Shown here: in pieces, positions 1 through 11,555 of the stretch
How the letters are laid out: each line of letters starts with the position of its first letter
Numbering within the stretch: the first letter of the stretch is position 1
NCBI GenBank assembly: GCA_038503035.1
Contig: JAVSML010020421.1
Span: forward strand, 62,001-126,000
Length of the DNA stretch: 64,000 bases
From: Crocodylus rhombifer
Lineage: Eukaryota > Chordata > Crocodylia > Crocodylidae
Direction: 5' to 3'
The notes under the pieces: generated by a model
The model's database searches: none
Seen by the model: the letters and a program-made list of their open reading frames with translations, nothing else
Told to the model about the DNA's origin: nothing
Made by a program: the position numbers and the translations under genes

Positions 1-62
1 CTGTGCTAATTAAAGCACCCCCACCATGCCTCCTGGAGCATGTGTATAAATACCCTATGATG
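1..62. mobile_element. Terminal fragment of a short DNA transposon (MITE family A)
   Basis: The first 60 bases carry 'taattaaagc', a C-run, then 'ggagcatgtgtataaat' and 'accct'. The same order occurs at the right end of a longer element at 41872-42209, so this is the right terminus of the same non-autonomous family, cut by the window edge. No transposase is visible. The superfamily is not certain; a PIF/Harbinger-type MITE is one possibility. Confidence 0.5.
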
Positions 63-394
63 CTAGGTTCTGTTTTGCTTAGAGAGAGACATTATGATTG
101 GTGTTTAAAAATGGGTTGCTTGGTGCCAGTTTCTGACATAGAAATGTAAGGATGCTGAAAAGGCTGTGTCTGAAGCCCAGTAGCTAAAACAAACATTTTA
201 TAGAAAAACCCTAACATCTCTATGGTTTTTCTTTTGTTATTTATCGTCTAAGTGGAACCTTGAAGCTATAGAAGTTATGCCCCTAAATGTTTAAAAATAG
301 AGAGCTCAGTCTTTACTATTATTGGCATGGATACATGTTCAATTAATGAGAACTGAATAAACTCCAGTGCAATTTGAGTTGATTAAACTAATCC

Positions 395-590
395 AGGTGT
401 CATTGTCTATACATGCATTTAAGTGCAGTAATTTACTCCACCATTGTATAGTACTTGATTTTTACAGGAATGTCCAACAACACAGAAAATTAGTCTACAC
501 TGGCCTAATTGCCATGCATGTGTAGACAGCAACACTTTACTGCACAGCAAATTAGTCTACTGCGAAGTAAAACGCATGTGTAGACACACG
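395..590. mobile_element. Short DNA transposon copy (MITE family B), decayed
   Basis: The left end reads 'aggtgtcattgtctatacat' and the right end 'catgtgtagacacacg', which are inverted relatives of each other. An internal 'catgcatgtgtagaca' near 514 repeats the same motif. The same terminal sequence bounds a better-preserved copy at 20711-21047. No coding capacity and no clear target-site duplication. Confidence 0.5.
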
Positions 591-1192
591 CTGTGAGTAG
601 TATTAGAGAATCTGATGGCACCAATCTAGCCAGAATACACAATGAACAGTATTAAGCAATGCCATGCTTGATCTATATTATAAGTGAAAGAGTGTTTGGG
701 TGTTATGACCGTTGTGTTTGTCCAAGGGCATTCGGTTAGAAAATTACTCCAGCCATAAGCTTGGGTAAGAGTGCTCCCAGACTGAACAGCATGGAATAAA
801 TTGTGAACATAATGTTAAGCTTTGCATTAATTTCCATCAGCAGGTCCAACAAAAAGTAAATTTAGATTCTCATGTGCAGATTCAGTACTGTCACATATCT
901 CACAATGACTACTATTGATCATGTTTGCTAATTATGTTTCGGTGTCCCCCCTGTCTGACATATACATCTGTTCTCACTAGCTGTGTGAATTAAGTATTTT
1001 GAGGGACAGGGATGGCGTTTTTATTGGGGTTGTAGCACTCACCACAATGCTGTTAACCCATGGCAGGTGCTTCTAGGTGCTAATTCAATAGCAACTGCAA
1101 AACAAAACAAAAATGAAACAGAAAAGACAGAATTTCTTGAGGAGGTCACAGGACAGATAAACATTCAATACAAAGGTTGGGGTTGCTTGTGG
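591..1192. other. Unassigned AT-rich stretch
   Basis: No gene, RNA gene or recognisable repeat was seen in this stretch. Confidence 0.5.
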
Positions 1193-1200
1193 ACATAGAG

Positions 1201-1475
1201 CAGTGGTGGCCAACCTTATGGCCTCATAGGTCAGAGGAACAATGTGGGGTCAGTCGACAGGCCAAATTCTGCATGGCGGGGTTCTTTTGGTACCATCCAG
1301 CATACTCACCCAACCCTATACACTAAGATAGATCTGGTCGAGTGCTAGCCTGACCCCATGTGCCCAGATGCAGTTGCAAGCCTCACCCCATGGGATAATC
1401 ACAATTAATGTTATCACTGGTCTCCACTGCCAAATTTCCGGACCTTTGACGACCTCTGAGAAGTTGAGCACCCTG
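1201..1475. mobile_element. hAT (Charlie-like) non-autonomous transposon with perfect 8-bp TSD
   Basis: The element begins CAGTGGTGGCCAACCT and its right end, read in reverse complement, begins CAGGGTGCTCAACTT, the usual style of Charlie-group hAT termini. The flanking 8 bases are identical on both sides ('acatagag' at 1193-1200 and 1476-1483), the target-site duplication length of hAT transposases. At 275 bp it has no transposase and must have been mobilised in trans. Confidence 0.77.
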
Positions 1476-1483
1476 ACATAGAG

Positions 1484-3355
1484 AAAGTATGTACAAGTTG
1501 GGAACATAAAATAATGTTCCCTCTTCTTCTTGAGGTATTTTTATCATTTCTTTTCTCTTACATTACTTTTTCATACTTTCTAAGTATCTTGTTTTATTCA
1601 TTTTGTTATTTATAAGATATATTAATTTAAATTATTATTACAATCAGATGTTCTATGTCTGGCTTTGTTAAAAAAAAGGTGTCCCAAAAGTAACTGCTAA
1701 TTTTAATGTTTTTTTTTAAATCTTATCATCATCCAATCAAATATTTCAAAACTAAAGGAAAGATTTGTTTCCAAAATCTTAAATCCAGATGCAGTATTTG
1801 GTTTTGAACTAGGTTTTTCAAATTGGACATTTTGGTTCAACTCTGTATGTCAGTGCTGGAACTATCTGCTTCAACTGGAGCCATCAACATGAAAAGCAAT
1901 GCCATTTCTGAAATACAGTTTCTCAGACCTTGTTCACTGACAATTTTTTGATATTTCAATAATTTTTCTGATTTGGAATGAAAACTATTTTTTTTAAATG
2001 AGATTTTCTTTGGAAATCTCTTTTCTGACCACCTCAAAGTATGACTATAATAAATGTCTTAAATGCAAGCATTTTGTGGTAGGGACTTTGTTTCTCAACA
2101 TATCACAACCCTGGTAAATTTAGTCTGGAGAATTTGAGTATTGCTGAAATATAAATAATCATAAGGACAATAAGATGATTCCATTCTAATACTTGCTGTA
2201 CATGAAATTTATATTGTGTCCGTGATCAAGTCACTTTACCAGTCAAGTCTTTCAGTTTATGCATGTAGGAATGATGTGTTTTTTAGTGCTTCCCAGGGGT
2301 ATTCTGAAGCTCGATTTGTTGATTATTTGTGAGATCCTTTCAGGTAAGATGTGCAAAATGTCATTATAACTATAGTCTCAGGGCATTATATGCCATTCTT
2401 AGCCATGTAACTTCCATTCATTTTAACGGGCAATGAATAAACTACCACCAATGAGATAGGCTATTAGCGATGAGATAGTGAAAGCCATTCCTTCTCACAG
2501 TGGGACCTAGAGTGTACGGTGGCCAGATTATCTGGCCAAGGTAGCTACATGTGTATGCAATTCTGCAAACGTTTGCAAAGAATAAGGGAACTGCCAAGGT
2601 GTTTAAGAGCAGTCAGCCAGTTTGAAATGCAGGAGAATTGAGTTTCTTGGCAAATGGTCTAACAAGCTTTGCTACAAAATGTCAACATTTGGATTCACAG
2701 CATCCCAGGATACCTGTTAGTTGCAGCTCCACTGAAGCTCTGAAGGTTTAACTATCGGAACAGTGAAAAAAAAAATCTGTTAAAGCTGGAAACAACCTCA
2801 TTGAAGCCTAACTTCTATGCACAATGATGTGCCTGGAAACAGGTAAGAATTCATCTGAGCTGAAAAAACATGGTTGAACTAATGCAATATCTGTGTTTTG
2901 AAAGTATTTTCTTGTCCCAATACGTATATTACTGGTTTAATTTAGGGATGTATGCTTTGTCAATTCTATCACTTGTCACGCTGCACTGTTCGAATAATAA
3001 TACCCTAGCTTCCCTCACTTGTAGGGGAGAATTCATTATGCAGAGTCATAGATCCCCTAAGACTCTGTATTATAAAATATAAGGTAAGATATGTAGAAAT
3101 GCCTAACTGACTTGAGTCCAAATCCAGGTTTCAGAAATGATTTAGGGCCACATTCTTCAAAGCCCTTTCCTACAGGTGCTAAAGTCCCATCAGTAACTTA
3201 AGTTCTTGAACCCCAAATTGTTCAGGGTGTTGGATTTGAATGAAAATTGCAGGGATGGTAGCCCCTTCTGCGGGCATGAAGCTTGCCAAGGTTCAAGGAG
3301 ATAGGTGCAGAGGTTTCTGGGAAACTTCACCTCAAACTATTCAAATAAAAAGTCC
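1484..3355. other. Unassigned AT-rich stretch
   Basis: AT-rich DNA with short homopolymer runs and no supported gene. The part near 3120-3230 ('gatttagggccacattc', 'gtcccatcagtaactt') faintly resembles ancient amniote LINE/SINE debris, but not strongly enough to name. Confidence 0.45.
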
Positions 3356-3957
3356 TGACACTTGCTGGCAGCAGCAGCCTTTTCTCATCTGGCACACAGA
3401 TCCAGAGGCTCACACTCCCAGGAGGCAACNNNNNNNNNNGACAAGATTGCTGTTGCTGCAGCCTGAGCCTCCTCTCATCTGGCACAGATATGGGGGCTCA
3501 CACCCCTGGGAGGAGTCTGGCACAACCTGGCAGCCTTCCTGGGGGTGCAAGCCTGTGGATCTGTGCCCTGGATGAACCAAGGCCGAGGCTGCAGCAGCCT
3601 CCTGTCATCTGATGTGTAGATCGGGGGCCCGCACCCCCAGAAGGAGTCCAGCAGAGCTTTGCAGCCCTCCCGGGTTCACGGGCAGGTCCCCAATCTGCAT
3701 CCTGGATTGCAGGAAGCTTCTGCTGCCAGCTGGGACCGGTGCTGGGTGCAGTGCTAAGCGCCAGGAAGATTGGTACTGCCTCTGGCCCCAGCTGGAAGAG
3801 ACAGCATGCTGTTTTTCCACTCACAGATTGTGGGGCTCGCACCCCAGGTGGGCTGCGGGGCTGTGCCAGACTCCTCCTGGGGGGGTGCAGGCCCCTGGAT
3901 CTGTGTGTCAGATGACAGGAGGCCACCGTCTGGGACCGGCACTGAAGCCAAGTAAGC
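3356..3957. repeat. GC-rich block of imperfect palindromic/tandem units, with assembly gap
   Basis: At least three related units recur: 'catctggcacacagat', a G/C-rich 'gggggctcacacccc'-like centre, 'ggaggagtctggcaca', then 'ggatctgtg' and 'cagatgac'. The outer parts of a unit are roughly reverse complements of each other, so units are near-palindromic as well as tandem. Composition jumps sharply from the AT-rich flanks. Ten N bases at 3430-3439 mark an assembly gap inside the block, so its true length is unknown. Short open frames on both strands here come from composition. Confidence 0.55.
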
Positions 3958-4134
3958 CCGGCTTCGAAACTCAAAACATTTCAAAACTTTTGAAACATTT
4001 TGAGTGCCCTTTGAGTGTTTCATTTCAAAGCTGTTCCAAAGGCTTTTGTCTTGTTTCGATTTCACTGTTTCAAGCTCAAAATGCGTTGAAACAGCTTTGA
4101 AACGAAACACCCAGCGAAATTTCACACAGCCCTA
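3958..4134. mobile_element. Terminal part of a hAT-like element rich in GAAAC/GTTTC palindromes
   Basis: The segment has a near-perfect palindrome at about 3970-4003 ('ctcaaaacatttcaaaa' against its complement) and a second inverted pair ('tttcaaagctgtt' with 'aacagctttgaaa'). It ends in 'ttcacacagcccta', which resembles the TAGGGCTGTGYGAA terminus of hAT-type elements in reptile genomes (from memory, unverified). The opposite terminus was not found; it may lie in or beyond the N gap. Confidence 0.45.
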
Positions 4135-5798
4135 ATAAATATAGTTAGAAACAAAATGAATAAATAAAATGCAACCAGTGAAGAGAAGAACAAGTCTAAG
4201 ACTTCAGTAGCACATGGGGATTTATGAGGGGTTCAAAGGCAAGTTTGACTAGGGGTTGAGAGCATGCAGCTTTCTTTTCTTCAACCATCTCCCACTTTGC
4301 TCAGACAGAGCCCAACTATCTCAGGGTGTAACAGGGGCAGTGAGGAGGCACAATCCTCCTCTAACTGGAATCAGTGGGGATTTTGTCACCAGTTCCTTTT
4401 ACTCCATGTAACTAGAATTGGCCAAGTTCTAGTCACTGAAAATCAGAAAGATAAAGTGTGATTTGAACATCTACACTACTCAAAATCCCAGCGAGTTAAC
4501 ATTTCTAGTCTAATTTTCTTTCTTTGTGAGTTTCTATTTGCTTTCAGCTTTCTGACTATTTCAGAATTGTGTATGAACTACTGAGAAACCTATATCACTA
4601 AGTTTATTGATCCATTATTCTGCCTGACCCACCCCAACTACACTGATGAGGCAACACTGATAAGATAGATAAGAAACTACAGAACTACCAAGAAAAAATG
4701 AAAACGAAACAGTTCAGACAACTAGAGTTCAAAGGGTCATACTATTTTTAGTTTCATATTTTATCTTGTATCTATTTTTTTTAAATGTATTCCTGATTCC
4801 ATTTTTCCACATCAAGGGAAAAATAAGGCAAGAATAGAAACAGAACAAAAACAGCAGAGAGGCAGTTTTTTACACTGTGTACATCTAATAGGTGCATAAT
4901 TTTAAAAAGGAATGAGTGTATATAAGCTGACAAAACAGCACCTTTTATTCCCAAAGGGTCCCGTTCATTTTTAAAATGCTGTGTAAAAGTTTGTCATCAT
5001 CCTCCTAAAAAGCCAGCCACTTCTAGGGATATCACACATTTAACAACTCACAACAGATCTATATAACAATTTTAGGATAGTAAGTGCAAAAGAGTCAATG
5101 TGCAGTGAAAACTACAGGTGTATTTGAAGTGGACTAGAACAAATAGCCAATTAGTAAGAAACTATGTAAATCACAGTGCGACAAAGGGATTCTTGTGGGC
5201 TGCTCATGGCACATGGAGCCAATTTTGCAGTCTTTTCATGGCAAGCCTCCCCCCACACAAATTAGCAGAGGGGCCCTGCCTCTCCCTGCTGATTGACCAC
5301 GAGGCCAATCACTGATCTTCAGACTGCAGCATTGCCACAGCTTTGCATCTGGCTTCTTAAAAGATGGTGCTGAAACCCTTTCACTTTCCTGACCGGTCCC
5401 TTCACTGAGTCGACATCACTAGCTCAGCCTCTCAGTAGCCGTCTCTCAAACCACATGCTCTATGGCTGCAGGGATTGCCACACTTTATTTGCATTCCTGT
5501 ACATTTTTATTTTTTCCAGGCAATTCCACGTAAAATCATGGGAAGTGCCATTTTTTGCAGTAAAACCCCTGTTTTGCTGTGAAACCAGTTTTTTGTGGTC
5601 AAAAATTGCAAAACAGAAAAATGTTGAGCATGTCTGCAAATGGCCCCAGAAGTTAATTGGTAGGGACCAACTTAAATCTCAAACCCATGGCAATTGATTT
5701 GTATCACACAGTTCAAATCAAATCTCAGCTTGAATTATGGGTTAATAGACAATCACGGACCATCACATCAGGGGGCATTAGCTATACATTGTCTATAC
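4135..5798. other. Unassigned AT-rich stretch
   Basis: No gene, RNA gene or confident repeat was seen. The sequence is AT-rich with A- and T-runs. Confidence 0.45.
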
Positions 5799-6010
5799 CA
5801 GTGATTCTCAAACTTTTTATTTTTTCGCGGACCACTTGAAAATTGCTGAGGGTCTCGGTGGACCACTTAATAAACTTTTTTTGTTGGAAGAAATGAGGAG
5901 GTGATAATAAGCCTGCTTAAGCCCTGTTACATTGTTGCAGTTATCTACATTGCTGTTCCAGAAGCCATAATTGACCTGATACTTAGTCAAGGTGAGATGT
6001 TTCCGCACAT
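5799..6010. mobile_element. hAT-Charlie-like element, left end only
   Basis: The start CAGTGATTCTCAAACTT followed by 'cgcggaccacttgaaaatt' and a second 'ggtggaccactt' matches the style of Charlie-type hAT 5' ends. No matching right terminus or duplicated flank was found downstream, so this is a truncated or heavily decayed copy. Confidence 0.45.
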
Positions 6011-6639
6011 TTGACTTTCTGACATTTGACTATGAAACTATAAGGCACTAAACTATGAAACTAAAGGTGTTACTTTGTGCCTGACAGCCTCTGTTGTGTT
6101 GCAAAAACTCAGCTGAGTTTCCCCTTTGGTGTCTGACCTTTGCAATGCTTATCTGCTTATCTGAGTTCTTAAGGATTTTTTTTTCCTAAAAGTAATAGCA
6201 TATATAACATGTTAATTAATACAGTTTAAATTGCCTAACTTAGACTGCCCTGGGTTGCATTAACTTTAATCCTCATTCAATGAGGATTAGTTAATTCGGG
6301 CTGAGCCCATTTTAACTCAGACTACAGATGTTCACATGTATATAGCACTGGCTCTAATCTAGATTAAACCTAGAAAAACATAACATCTATAAACAGCCTG
6401 GGAATATATTCAAGATGCTGAGAATTTACTCTTAAGTTTTTTTGCAAAATATCACAGGATGTTTAGGCATCTCTGTTCCACTTCTGGACCACTGTAGGTA
6501 GGGCTGCACTAAAATGGAGGTGTCTCATCGCTATGCCTTGAAAGCATGTAATGTTTCTGTCCTTAAGTCATGCTGGGAACATGATAATAAAGGCACCCAC
6601 GGTGGAGAACTGCTGGTGCACATCCAGAGCAGTTCTGAT
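6011..6639. other. Unassigned stretch
   Basis: Unique-looking AT-rich sequence; nothing supported. Confidence 0.4.
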
Positions 6640-6975
6640 ATGATGAGTGGAATATGGAAGCAATCTTCAAATATTGGAAGGCCTGACACAAGGACAAGAG
6701 AAAACAACTCTTCTCCCCTTCTGTAGAAGTCAGAATATGAGGCAACAGGTTTAAATTGCAACAGGCCAGTTAGATTCACTCTCAAAAACACCATCAGAAG
6801 AAAAGGACAATGGAACAAGCTACCTAGAGGAGCAGTGGAATCTCCTTTATTGGTGCTTTTCAAGAAGATGTTGGAGAACAATTTGTCAGGGATGTTACAG
6901 GAGTCGCACATCCTGCACTCATGCGGGGAACTGAACTAGGCGACCCTTGATGTCCTTTCCAACCCTTTGATTTTG
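6640..6975 (+). mobile_element. CR1 LINE, 3' end, old copy
   Basis: The plus strand carries the decayed C-terminal coding end of a CR1 reverse transcriptase ('aggtttaaattgcaacagg', 'ggaacaagctacctagagga') and the standard 3' UTR close 'gaactaggcgacccttgatg', 'cctttccaaccctttgatt'. CR1 copies are normally 5'-truncated like this. Divergence is high and the reading frame is broken. The 5' limit is approximate. Confidence 0.75.
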
Positions 6976-7843
6976 TTACAGTGTTTTAGGGTGTAGTGTG
7001 AATTGAACCAATATACCGTACTTCTCCGTGGTGGTCTCTAGTGCTGTCCAGGAACAGTGTAGACATGCTCTAAAGGGATCCCAAGCATACAGAAGATCCA
7101 GAATGGGCTGGAGAACTGGTTCAGTGTTGGTGCAAACTGAATCACCTGTTGACTCCCTTTCCTTGCTTTTTCCTGCTATTTTCTCAGAGATCTCCCATAC
7201 AGGTACCAAATGGCATTCACATCCACTTAGCACTGCCTCCTGAAACTTCTCCTAAGACTATGGTGGTCTTCAGTACCCCAATTTTAAAGTTTTTGCATGA
7301 ATGCAACCTGACCCTCACATTCACAGAACATAGAAAGCAATAAAAGGATACCATAAGGATTGAACGTGGTAAAGATTGAACACAAAATATATCCATTAAA
7401 CTAATTAAATTCAGAATTAGCTGGTTTTGGTAGGATCTATTTTTTAATTATTTGTACCCAGCTGACTTGATTTATACTTTGGGTCTTCTGCAAGGAATAG
7501 CATTCTTTGCAATATGGTTTGACATTTCCTGCTATATATTTACTTGTATACTTTGTGGATAGGTCACAGAGGAAGTAATGTAGCTCTAAATAAAGCAGGC
7601 TGGACTTGAAACAGTAATAAGATGCTCTATGAAGCTACAAGTGTGATATAAGGGAAATCTGGCAGAAAGCAGAGTAGAAATGCACCTTATGGGCTAACTA
7701 GATCAGAGAAACATTTACCAAGAGAAGACCTCTGAATCCAGCAGTGAAGCCTATTAAAACCACCTTCACTCCTTAAAGATGAAGGAAGCAAAACTCTCTA
7801 AACTTACATGCTCCGGCAACATACCTACAATTCATGGTAATGT
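6976..7843. other. Unassigned stretch upstream of the Penelope-like remnant
   Basis: No supported feature. The last few hundred bases could be further upstream Penelope-like sequence too decayed to read. Confidence 0.35.
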
Positions 7844-7844
7844 C

Positions 7845-8445
7845 ATCAACCTTTCCAAGCACTCTCTCAGCCCAGAAGACATGTCTGTAGTATCTCATAG
7901 CTTTTCTTTCAGCCCCACTACACAATAAAGTGCAGTTGCAAAGTTTCTGTAACTAAGGGAATATTTCCATGACAAGTGGCCATGCAATGCTCAACCCACT
8001 GCAGACCAGATCATATACAGCATAAAAAGGAGAGTTCATGGACTGCACTGTAGCACCTGTCCATAAACTGTTCCCACCTCTGTGTCCAGTCTGAAATTAC
8101 CAAAAAACAGCACTTGCATTACAACTTGAATCCTGCAGAATAGAGAGCCTGCTCAGCTTTGAAAACTCCCCTGATATTCAGACAACAGGCAAATAAAGGG
8201 GTGTCACTGTTGTCATGGACAAAACAGCACATATACAGGAACCCAAGAGACAACTTTCGGACACAGGATTTTACGGACTCCTAACCAAGGACTCCACAGC
8301 ACAATACCAGGAGGAAGTACACAAGACAGGATCAAGGTTTCCACCTCCCAAGCCATGCAACTTTTACTTATTACCCATGATCCACAAACCTGGCAACTCA
8401 AGACACCCCACTGCCTCTGACTTTCCGTTGCTAACCTCAGAGTAG
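7845..8445 (+). pseudogene. Penelope-like retroelement reverse transcriptase, N-terminal half, degraded
   Basis: Three blocks lie in the order expected for a Penelope/Neptune-type polyprotein but in different frames. At 7845-7922 the plus strand reads NLSKHSLSPEDMSVVSHSFS, resembling the conserved block before the RT domain. Near 8130-8215 a broken NLNPAE...ANKG segment resembles the 'ADKGG' region. From 8215 an open frame encodes QLSDTGFY near residue 13, then NFYLLPMIHKPGN at residues 50-62 (8362-8400), like the LLPKIHK signature of Penelope RTs. Stops and frame changes separate the blocks, and the catalytic YADD region and GIY-YIG endonuclease were not found. Family assignment is from motif recognition; this is a dead copy, not a host gene. 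Confidence 0.7.
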
Positions 8446-9603
8446 CTGCTTCCCTGATTTAGTTAGTCTATAAAGTGCACCTCGAACATGACCAACTACC
8501 TCGCTCTGATATGGGAAACCTGTGATTGTGTTTAGGCTCTCCTCTCATTTTAGTCTAGAAACAGAATTATTATTCAACTCATTTCTCATTAATTGTGTAT
8601 TGTCTAAAAGATTAACATGAAAGCATATTTAATATTTTTCAATTTTTTTTTTTCATGAAGGCTCCGAACTTCCTTTGAGGAACCTGCGATCCTCTTTAGA
8701 AAGATCTTTCCATCTTAAGGGCAACACCACCGCGAGCAGCTTTCTTGTTTTTAAATTACAAGTGTACTCCTCACTGTTTGAAATCCCTCATTAAAGCTTG
8801 AAATTAGAATGACAATAATAAAGCAGGCTGGAAATTATTGACCAGAACAGATGTCTGTCAAAAAATAGTGACTGAACAGAATGTGCTGTGATGGACTATC
8901 TTGTCTGAGTAGCAGTTTTCAAGGGAAACTGGCCAAAAAAAATTATTTCAGGTGATGCAGTAGCCAGGATAGTTCAGGAAACATGTGAAAGGCACAGTTT
9001 TCTTCAGGTCCCTTGTACCTGAACGCTTGCAACTGGTCTTACAATAGGCATTATGCACAACCTCCTCACCCAGCTCCCCGCCCCAGCCATGCAACTGGTC
9101 CAACAACCATGAAACATGTTCAACAACCATGCAACTGCTCCAACAAAAGACATTGTGCATAAAAGAAAATCCTTCTCTTTTCCAGTTCAAGAAAGTGTAA
9201 ATGCTTCTCTTACATGTTTAAATCTACATTTAAAAATGACAAGACTGAAACAAAATGTTTTAAACTTAAGGAACTGAAAGTTTTTGTTAACGGCAGTGTT
9301 ATCCCCAGCATAGTGCCTTTCATGAAAAATTCTGACATTTCTTATTTTCTTTTGTTGTGCTTTTTTAATTGTGATTTTTTTTTTTCCATTTAATTGTGAC
9401 CTGAGACAAATTTTGAAATCCTGGAATTTCTGTCAATCTATCATCAGCTTTAATGTTATTGAGAGGAAGAAACTGTACATATTGACGGGGGGAGAAAGTC
9501 AAGAAATCATGGACATGACACTTTTGAGGGTAAGCGACTCCCCAGGAAAAGTATCCAAGTTGTAGTCATATCTGTCTAGAGGCGAAAGGGACTGGAACTC
9601 ATG
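8446..9603. other. Unassigned stretch
   Basis: AT-rich DNA with T- and A-runs and a short tandem of 'caaccatg(a/c)aac' near 9095-9140. No gene supported; no continuation of the Penelope RT was seen. Confidence 0.4.
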
Positions 9604-9604
9604 G

Positions 9605-9722
9605 CAGAGTTGATATCTTTTATTAGAGCAACAGATATTTGCAAAAGAATAAAATTAAAAAATTTTTATTTGCAAGCTTTGGGGCACAACTCTTATTTGG
9701 TCTCCTTCTCCTGAAGGACCCC
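9605..9722 (-). mobile_element. Foldback repeat family C (Penelope-associated), partial, minus strand
   Basis: The plus strand reads 'gatatcttttattagagcaa' then 'tttgcaagctttgggg'. Read on the minus strand this is the order 'caaagcttgcaaata ... ttgctctaataaaagatatc' shared with copies at 25068, 39871, 57040 and 58350. Only one arm and a degraded central core are seen. Confidence 0.45.
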
Positions 9723-10284
9723 CAGAAGTCAACCCTGGTGTTGGGGGCAAACCTCTTGCTGGAGACCCTGGCTCCTCTTTCTTCCTGTGATCCCTGGCAG
9801 TCCCAACTCAAAGGGATCCTTTTTTGGGGTCACCTCCTTGGAAGGGGGATGTTTTCTTCTTCAAAGAAGGGAGGGTCAGAGTGCCAATGTCACAAACAGC
9901 ACAGCAGACACCTCCGCTGTAAACAAACACTTATATATTGAACCACTGTAGTTTCCCCTGTCCTTCCTTAGACTCCCTTCTGTCCTCCTTGGGACAATCT
10001 TTTCTCTCCATACTTCTCTCAGACTAGCAAAAGAGGTCAGTGAATGAACGGGATCAGCAGTGCCAGGATGTGCCGTGGCACAGCTGATCAACTTCACTGG
10101 GCACAACACACATCTCCCCTTGTGGAGTCTTTAGCCATGTATTATTTTTCATTTGGGATGAAAAAGGGTATTGATGTCTATTTGCTCAGCATTTCTATCT
10201 CCATAAAAAAAATATTATGTTTGCACCCTCAGAGCCTCTCCTTCTCCTGGACACAGCCATGCTCATGACACTGTTTAAAAACTA
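9723..10284. other. Unassigned stretch
   Basis: Contains a moderately GC-rich part (9700-9850) and CT-rich DNA. No gene supported. Confidence 0.35.
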
Positions 10285-11555
10285 TGGTTTCATAGTTTCA
10301 TAGTTGGTCGGGTCGGAAAGGACCTGGGCAAATCATCAAGTCTGACCCCCTGCCATGGCAGGAAAGAGTACTGGGGTCAAATGACCCCAGCAAGGTGATT
10401 GTCAAATCTTGTCTTAAAGACCCCCCAGGGTCGGAGCCAGCACCACTTCTCTTGGAAGTTGGTTGCAGACCCTAGCCGCCCTGACCGTGAAGTCACGCCT
10501 CCTGATGTCTAGTCTGAATTTACCCTCTGCCAGCTTGTGACTGCTATTTCTAGTCACTCCTGGTGGTGCTTGGGGGAACAGGGACTCCCCCAGTGCCTGC
10601 TGGTCCCCTCTGACTAGTTTGTAACAGGCCACTAGACCCCCCTCAGCCTTCTCTTGTGGAGGCTGAACAGGTTCAGGTCCCATCGCCTCTCCTCATAGGG
10701 CCTGCCCTGCTGTCCCTGACCATGTGAGTGGCCTCCTCTGGCCCCTCTCCATGCTGTCCACATCCCTCCTGAAGTGCGGCGCCCAGAACTGGACGCAGTA
10801 CTCCAGCTGCGGCCTGACCAGTGCCGCGTAGAGGGGGAGGATCACCTCCCCGGACCTGCTCGAGATGCATCTGTGGATGCATGACAAGGTGCGGTTGGCC
10901 TTCCTGACCGTGTCCCCACACTGCTGGCCCATGCTCATCTTGGCATCAATGATGACTCCCAGATCCTTTTCTGCCTCTGCACTGATAAGAAGGGAGTTGC
11001 CCAGCCTGTAGGTATGGTGCTGGCTCTTCCCCAGGTGCAGCACCTTGCACTTGTCTGTGTTGAATCCCATCCTATTCTCATCCGCCCACCCCTGTAACCT
11101 GTCTAGGTCCGATTGCAGCCTATTCTTCCCTTCTAGCGTGCCCACATCCCCCCACATCTTAGTGTCATCAGCAAATTTGAACAGGTGTTTTTTACCCCTT
11201 CATCCAAGTCACTGATGAAGATGTTGTACAGTGCGGGCCCGAGGACCGAGCCCTGGGGGACCCCACTGCCCACATCCCTCCAGGGCGACAATGACCCGTC
11301 TACCACCGCTCTCTGGGTGCGGCCCTCCCGCCAGTTGGTGAACCATCTGACTGTGTGGGTATCAACACCACCATCCCCCAGTTTCTTAATGAGAACGGGG
11401 TGAGAGACAGTGTTGAAGGCCTTCCGAAAGTCCAGGAAGACGATGTCCACTACTACCCCTGCATCTAAGGATTTGGTGACCTTGTCATAGAAGGCCACCA
11501 GGTTGGTCTGACAGGTCTGACTATAGTAGTCAACAGAGGGGTTAACACTCACCCA
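10285..11555 (-). pseudogene. CR1 LINE, 5'-truncated, with reverse transcriptase core in broken frames
   Basis: Minus-strand reading recovers much of a CR1 reverse transcriptase. [13 protein letters not shown] (motif A, first catalytic Asp) and [10 protein letters not shown] (motif B) lie within 11133-11552. FADDT (motif C) is in another frame near 11170, followed by CKVLHLGKSQHHTYRLG and LEYCVQFWAPHFRRDVD (10693-11157). The C-terminal SHKLAEGKFRLDIRRRDF is in a third frame (10414-10683). One frame change falls in an A-run near 11190, just before FADDT, and another near 10690. The 3' UTR closes with 'catagtttcatagttt' at about 10285. The endonuclease domain is absent, as usual for truncated CR1. 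It is non-functional but the best-preserved LINE here. Confidence 0.93.

Noticed and set aside
3498..4125. Overlapping open frames of 120-160 residues on both strands.
   Set aside because: They come from GC-rich palindromic repeat DNA; residue content is low-complexity and frames on both strands are equally open.
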